A stretch of DNA of 15,767 bases, taken from contig DCKN01000050.1 in assembly GCA_002320385.1 (NCBI GenBank), forward strand, positions 1-15,767, given 5' to 3'. Source of the DNA: Proteobacteria bacterium UBA1673 (GTDB lineage: Bacteria; Pseudomonadota; Gammaproteobacteria; Comchoanobacterales; Comchoanobacteraceae). Made by a program: the position numbers and the translations under genes. The notes beneath the pieces are model-generated. The model saw nothing but the letters and a program-made list of their open reading frames with translations, ran no database searches and was not told the DNA's origin. Of the stretch, positions 12,288 to 15,767 are shown piece after piece. How positions within the stretch are numbered: position 1 is the first letter of the stretch; each line of letters opens with the position of its first letter.

Positions 12288-13562
12288 GTGATCCCTTCAA
12301 TGCCACAACAGCAGTCAGCACGTCATCGAGTGACTTTATGCTTTGATATTGATGATTGTTTAGAGTGTTTTGTTCCATCATCCGAGCTGATGCCCGAATC
12401 GTACAAGCAAGCAATGCTAAATCGAATACCACCACTTGTTTTTGAGGATATGCTCGACGGTAAAGTACAAAATACTGAAATTACATTACGCCTATTTACC
12501 AATCGCAAAGACCATTCACTCGATATACACAATATAAATCAGCATAAAACGGCAGGTGCTAAGGATATCCTGAATGAGATGCAAGATAAAATCAAGAGTT
12601 GGCTGAACCCTCAGTGTTCACAGTTGATAATCGACAGCCGGTTTCATGTTGATCAAGTATTTGCGTCCAAAGGAGGGTTTCGTCTGAATTATGACCGGTC
12701 ACTTTACGAAATATCAGATTTACTCAAAAAACATGGTGTTGATGAGGTTTGCAACAGCAACACAGCGATTGCCAATAAAAATAAGATTGATATGATCACG
12801 ACTATTTTGCACGAAGTAAGCATGTTAGATGCCAATCGGCAAGGTGATAAACGATTGCATGATGAATCATCACCACATATTGTGGTTTTTTTTGATGATC
12901 GATTTTCAGATGATCATGAAGAAAATATCAATTCAGTGATTGAGTTCCTAGCCAATACACCCGAGGCCATACCGAAAGGACTACTGTTGAAATTCATTCA
13001 ATTAGACCCATATCTGGATCGAAGGCGTCTTGAGAACTTTGTCGGTAAAATACGTAATCAGTCCAATTATTCGAAGCCAGATTACCTAACTCAAGATGAA
13101 CATGATAGGTTTAAAAAAGCAATAAATCATGTCAGTATGTTTACTCGCAACGTATTAAATGGAATACCACACCTAATGGATTATTTCTTGTATAACCACA
13201 ATTATATGACGGATCAATCGTCATTTGAATCCGCGATTGATCAATTTCAAGAGGCTTTGAGGATGAAAATGATGCTGAGCGGTAGTGGGACACCAGGACG
13301 TCACTTTGCCTTTGAGAATTGTTGGCAAGAGTTTTTAATCCCTATGGCAAAAGCTTACAAGACTTTTCTAGAAAGTCCAATGCGCTACTCAGATGAGCGG
13401 TCTCCAATGCCTGGTTTTTATTGCGCGCTAAGTGAACAATCAATATTCAGGCGTTTGCATGAGGCTGATGCTAGCAGGAGTTTTCAACAGTCAAGTCTCA
13501 CATCTGAAGCTGCGACAGATGATGGCAATCCACCTGATAAGTGTCCAGCTAAGACAGCTTAA
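12288..13562 (+). CDS. HAD-like protein B, paralogue of the protein at 3771-5246
   Basis: The product has 424 residues from the GTG start. Residues 14-75 align to protein A without a gap at 35 of 62 identities, including LCFDID.CL (Asp20, Asp22) and ITLRLFTNRKD (Thr71). Motif IV is VVFFDDR (Asp203-Asp204). The block ENCWQEFLIPMAKAYKTFL (343-361) matches LWDYVLVPMTQAYQNYL of A. Asp23 replaces the Gly that follows the second Asp in A, and the first FDDRLH of A reads IDSRFH here. I prefer GTG 12288 to ATG 12300: it puts Asp20 at the same residue number as in A and fits the leader length, although the Shine-Dalgarno is weak. The C-terminus is shorter than in A, without the acidic Ser-rich tail. 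A Mg-dependent phosphatase-like fold is likely and the substrate is unknown. It converges with 13616-14572, and there is no signal peptide or membrane helix. Confidence 0.85.
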   Translation: MIPSMPQQQSARHRVTLCFDIDDCLECFVPSSELMPESYKQAMLNRIPPLVFEDMLDGKVQNTEITLRLFTNRKDHSLDIHNINQHKTAGAKDILNEMQDKIKSWLNPQCSQLIIDSRFHVDQVFASKGGFRLNYDRSLYEISDLLKKHGVDEVCNSNTAIANKNKIDMITTILHEVSMLDANRQGDKRLHDESSPHIVVFFDDRFSDDHEENINSVIEFLANTPEAIPKGLLLKFIQLDPYLDRRRLENFVGKIRNQSNYSKPDYLTQDEHDRFKKAINHVSMFTRNVLNGIPHLMDYFLYNHNYMTDQSSFESAIDQFQEALRMKMMLSGSGTPGRHFAFENCWQEFLIPMAKAYKTFLESPMRYSDERSPMPGFYCALSEQSIFRRLHEADASRSFQQSSLTSEAATDDGNPPDKCPAKTA

Positions 13563-13608
13563 TCCAATTAACGACTCAGATATGATGGCCTGTTCCAATC
13601 GAAGTACG

Positions 13609-13638
13609 CTAGTCGCTAGAGCGAAGGACTAGCTCTAG
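13609..13638. repeat. Overlapping inverted repeats at a convergent gene junction
   Basis: CTAGTC (13609-13614) pairs with GACTAG (13627-13632), and CTAGAGC (13616-13622) pairs with GCTCTAG (13632-13638). They cover the stop codon of the minus-strand gene at 13616 and lie about 50 bp past the stop of HAD-like gene B. A bidirectional transcript end is possible, but no U-run is present. Confidence 0.35.
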
Positions 13639-14572
13639 GCGATGTCTGTATCAATTGCATAGACAAAGCTTTGAGTTCTTGATCGCATTGTTGAAGATGG
13701 TCATCGATGATTTTTCTCATTTCGCGTGAATCACAGAGATCAACACTATGACTACTAAAAAATTCAAGGTCGGACCAGCGTCGATTGACGCTGGCCTTAA
13801 CCCATGTCACTGACGGTAATGGATGCGCTTGATTCGCATAGCCATCAATCAGATTATGCCATATTTTTTGCCTTGATATTTTATTGCACAATGATTCGTT
13901 AGCCAGATCAATGGGTTCAGTACAATATTTGCGAATCAACAATTTGGCAAAAGACAGGTATTGCCGCATAATAATATCTTCCAAACAATCAGACTGTCTA
14001 GAAAATTGTTGTCGAGATAATTGAGTGAGTTTAGATCCAATGAAAAAGTGAGGATAGACGGTTTGCCAAAAGAAATTTCGAATAGTAGCATGGGGTTGAG
14101 GGTCATGCCCACTCAACCGTGCTTGTTTGACAAGGAAGCATAACAACTCCATCATACCTAACTCAAATCGTAGTGGTGGATGCAACAACCCATGCGCTCG
14201 CAGCCATTCGCAACAAGCTGCGATCATCAGTAATCTTGGCTTTTTTTCAGAGACGATCGCAAAAATCTCTTGAAGAAAACAATTATAGTGTCCGCTCAAG
14301 AGAGCGGCTTGGCTGGCTTCGCTGAGCTGTGTAGTCTGAAACAGTCCAGTTAAGGGCAGGCGATTACTTCCTGAGTGCAGTCTACTACAAATCACGATTT
14401 CAAAAACAGTCTGATTAATAGAAGGGCCTTTGATATCATCAACGCGTATGAATCCTGACGGTGCAGATTTAGGCATAATAGAAAGAATAGGCAATAACTT
14501 ATCGATAAAATAACACCGATCTTCGGATAATACTAGTAATTTAGTCTTTGGCTTGAGTGCATTATAACCCAT
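13616..14572 (-). CDS. Conserved-looking protein of unknown function
   Basis: The product has 318 residues, is mainly helical in appearance and rich in Leu, His, Cys and Arg. There is no signal peptide; a moderately hydrophobic stretch at 113-121 (RLLMIAACC) is too short to be a clear membrane helix. Other visible pieces are a beta-like segment TVFEIVICSRL (55-65), an aromatic patch RNFFWQTVYPHFF (165-177), and a charged C-terminal helix MRKIIDDHLQQCDQELKALS (285-304). I recognise no family or catalytic motif. The ATG at 14572 has no good Shine-Dalgarno and the promoter is not evident. It follows ygfZ on the same strand after 258 bp, so read-through from ygfZ is possible. The frame is long and clean and its neighbours leave the space free, so it is probably a real gene. 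Confidence 0.65.
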   Translation of the reverse strand: MGYNALKPKTKLLVLSEDRCYFIDKLLPILSIMPKSAPSGFIRVDDIKGPSINQTVFEIVICSRLHSGSNRLPLTGLFQTTQLSEASQAALLSGHYNCFLQEIFAIVSEKKPRLLMIAACCEWLRAHGLLHPPLRFELGMMELLCFLVKQARLSGHDPQPHATIRNFFWQTVYPHFFIGSKLTQLSRQQFSRQSDCLEDIIMRQYLSFAKLLIRKYCTEPIDLANESLCNKISRQKIWHNLIDGYANQAHPLPSVTWVKASVNRRWSDLEFFSSHSVDLCDSREMRKIIDDHLQQCDQELKALSMQLIQTSPRASPSL

Positions 14573-14830
14573 TTAGTCAGGTTCAAAGTAAAACAGCCAG
14601 TAGGTCGAGGAAATTATTTGGCAAGATCATAGATGTGAAGCCTAAAATAGTACCCCAGTCCCTGCCAACTAGAAAACGAGTTTATATGGTAAACTACCGT
14701 TTCTAAATACGTAGCAGAATCAGGTTTAGCCGTCGTTAGCTTAGCGAAAGGGAATACGCGCTTTATGATTAGTGTCCAAGCAGAAGTTGTCTACAGGATC
14801 AGGAATAACTAATATGGGCAGGAGGGCTGG
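14573..14830. other. Intergenic region between ygfZ and the 13616-14572 gene
   Basis: About 258 bases without a gene. It holds a short inverted repeat AGTTTA-TATGG-TAAACT (about 14680-14696). A TACTAT (14652-14647, minus strand) could be a -10 for the downstream gene but has no matching -35. I see no U-tracted terminator. Confidence 0.35.
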
Positions 14831-15703
14831 CTAGTTGGTTGCAACATAGTCAACTTGCTTACATGCTATCGTATGCCCTTGCGGTATGGTAATAATCAGA
14901 TTCCCTATGTCCAGAGCATCAGCACTACAAGCAACCTGCAGTAAAGCATCAGGACCACTTCCAATCTTGGTGACACACAGTAATAGAAGTTTCGCGCCCG
15001 AAGCGGTTTTCAGTGTTGTTCCAGCCTCAAATGCCATGGAAGAATCCAGTTGACAGTGCAAAGTTATCAACCGACGTTGGGTTTTGCCAAGATGAAAGGT
15101 CCGAGCAATGATTTCCTGGCCGCAATAACAGCCTTTATCCAGACGAACCCAGTCCGATGGAACCAATCCAAGCTGATTGGGTGTGAATCGATTAAGTACG
15201 GCATCACCAATGATTGGAACGCCTGCTTGAGTGAGAGAAGCCTGCCATTCTAGGACAGGCTTCTTCGAAGAGGTCGCTAGGCTACTTTCGTCAACAGACC
15301 AAAAAAGCTGACAGTGCTGACCAACCATCACTGAGAATCGCTCTTTATCAGCTTGCAAGACATATAGGGGTGTTGGGTAAGCATCCGTCGTAACGACGCC
15401 TTCAGCGCGGATAGATTGTATGCTCAAGGTAACGCTTGATAAACGGGCATATCGAGCTAAATGGTCGAGTGCCAGCCTTGCTTGAGTGCAAGTTGACAAA
15501 AGCCAAATCTCATCATCGTGTTGCTCAAGAAGATACCCGGAAGCAAACAACTTGCCTTGGTACTGACAGAACAAAGTAGGTAATACCGTGCCTTTCATGA
15601 GCAAATCCATATTATTGGTTGCCATACCTTGCAGAAAAGGTCTAGACTTTAGGCCTCTAAACACCAGTGCAACAAGATCAAGCGGGTATGCAACTGTGGA
15701 CAT
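14831..15703 (-). CDS. ygfZ: YgfZ-family folate-binding protein (iron-sulfur cluster / tRNA-modification factor)
   Basis: YgfZ binds tetrahydrofolate and helps assemble or repair iron-sulfur clusters of certain enzymes, including the tRNA methylthiotransferase MiaB, in the cytosol. The hallmark KGCYCGQE (190-197) with the functional Cys192 is intact, followed by IIARTFHLGKTQRRLI (198-213), the usual ARxxxxGxxxRRL context. The upstream NRFTPNQLGLVPSDWV (171-186) also fits the family. The 290-residue length is somewhat short of the 326 in E. coli. The first 30 residues are less typical. The ATG at 15703 has no Shine-Dalgarno, but a strong promoter at 15726-15754 gives a leader of about 15 nt, which fixes the start. 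No sdhE is visible nearby (the window ends 64 bp upstream). Confidence 0.92.
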   Translation of the reverse strand: MSTVAYPLDLVALVFRGLKSRPFLQGMATNNMDLLMKGTVLPTLFCQYQGKLFASGYLLEQHDDEIWLLSTCTQARLALDHLARYARLSSVTLSIQSIRAEGVVTTDAYPTPLYVLQADKERFSVMVGQHCQLFWSVDESSLATSSKKPVLEWQASLTQAGVPIIGDAVLNRFTPNQLGLVPSDWVRLDKGCYCGQEIIARTFHLGKTQRRLITLHCQLDSSMAFEAGTTLKTASGAKLLLLCVTKIGSGPDALLQVACSADALDIGNLIITIPQGHTIACKQVDYVATN

Positions 15704-15725
15704 GCGTAGTTATAGTTAAAAAACC

Positions 15726-15754
15726 ATGATAACTTGGGGGGAAAAAGAAGTCAA
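15726..15754 (-). promoter_or_regulatory. Sigma-70 promoter of ygfZ
   Basis: TTGACT (15754-15749), 17 nt, TATCAT (15731-15726) on the minus strand; each hexamer differs from consensus at one base. The -10 ends 22 nt before the ATG. Confidence 0.65.
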
Positions 15755-15767
15755 CAAAGCACACGGG

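Noticed and set aside
1..15767. tRNA genes, CRISPR arrays, insertion sequences
   Set aside because: No cloverleaf-like sequence, no regularly spaced repeats, and no transposase or terminal inverted repeats were seen; the only repeats are the two-copy elements listed.

Overview
The window looks like a piece of a gammaproteobacterial chromosome. The lysyl-tRNA synthetase is very close to the enterobacterial type, a YgfZ-family protein is present, and several genes carry textbook sigma-70 promoters (TTGACA-like / 17-18 bp / TATAAT). The base composition is moderately AT-rich. Most of the other genes are lineage-restricted: paralogous HAD-like proteins, small membrane proteins with charged tails, and a Cys-rich exported protein. 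This mix is reminiscent of host-associated groups such as Legionellales/Coxiellaceae, but no secretion-system gene or taxonomic marker settles that, so the assignment is an inference.

Layout, left to right. (1) 58-948 (-): exported Cys-rich protein of unknown function. (2) 1223-1834 (-): flavodoxin-fold NAD(P)H:quinone oxidoreductase-like protein. (3) 2201-3721 (+): lysS, the housekeeping anchor on the left. (4) 3771-5246 (-): HAD-like protein A with a long acidic/Ser-rich tail. (5) 5491-6228 (-): membrane protein, with a decayed copy of its own 5' end and promoter directly upstream (6245-6322). (6) 6459-7208 (+): sensor module of the kind seen in front of GGDEF, chemotaxis or kinase outputs, here with no output domain. 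(7) 7379-8350 (-): divergent nucleoside hydrolase. (8) 8585-9454 (+): four-helix membrane protein. (9) 9629-10201 (-): small membrane-anchored protein. (10) 10545-11975 (-): tandem YwqG/DUF1963-like protein. (11) 12288-13562 (+): HAD-like protein B, a paralogue of protein A. (12) 13616-14572 (-): unknown. (13) 14831-15703 (-): ygfZ, the housekeeping anchor on the right.

Between lysS and ygfZ lies about 11 kb of accessory genes. Almost every one stands alone with its own promoter, and neighbours alternate in strand, so this is not an operon and no single pathway is evident. The strongest leads are the HAD-like paralogue pair (same first 75 residues without a gap, two aspartate motifs); the remnant duplication upstream of 5491-6228 together with a roughly 34-bp element shared with the HAD-A promoter region; the sensor without an output domain; and a nucleoside hydrolase whose usual catalytic His-Asp pair reads Tyr-Asp. 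Several intergenic regions carry perfect palindromes that could be operators. I see no tRNA, rRNA, CRISPR array, insertion sequence or transposase.
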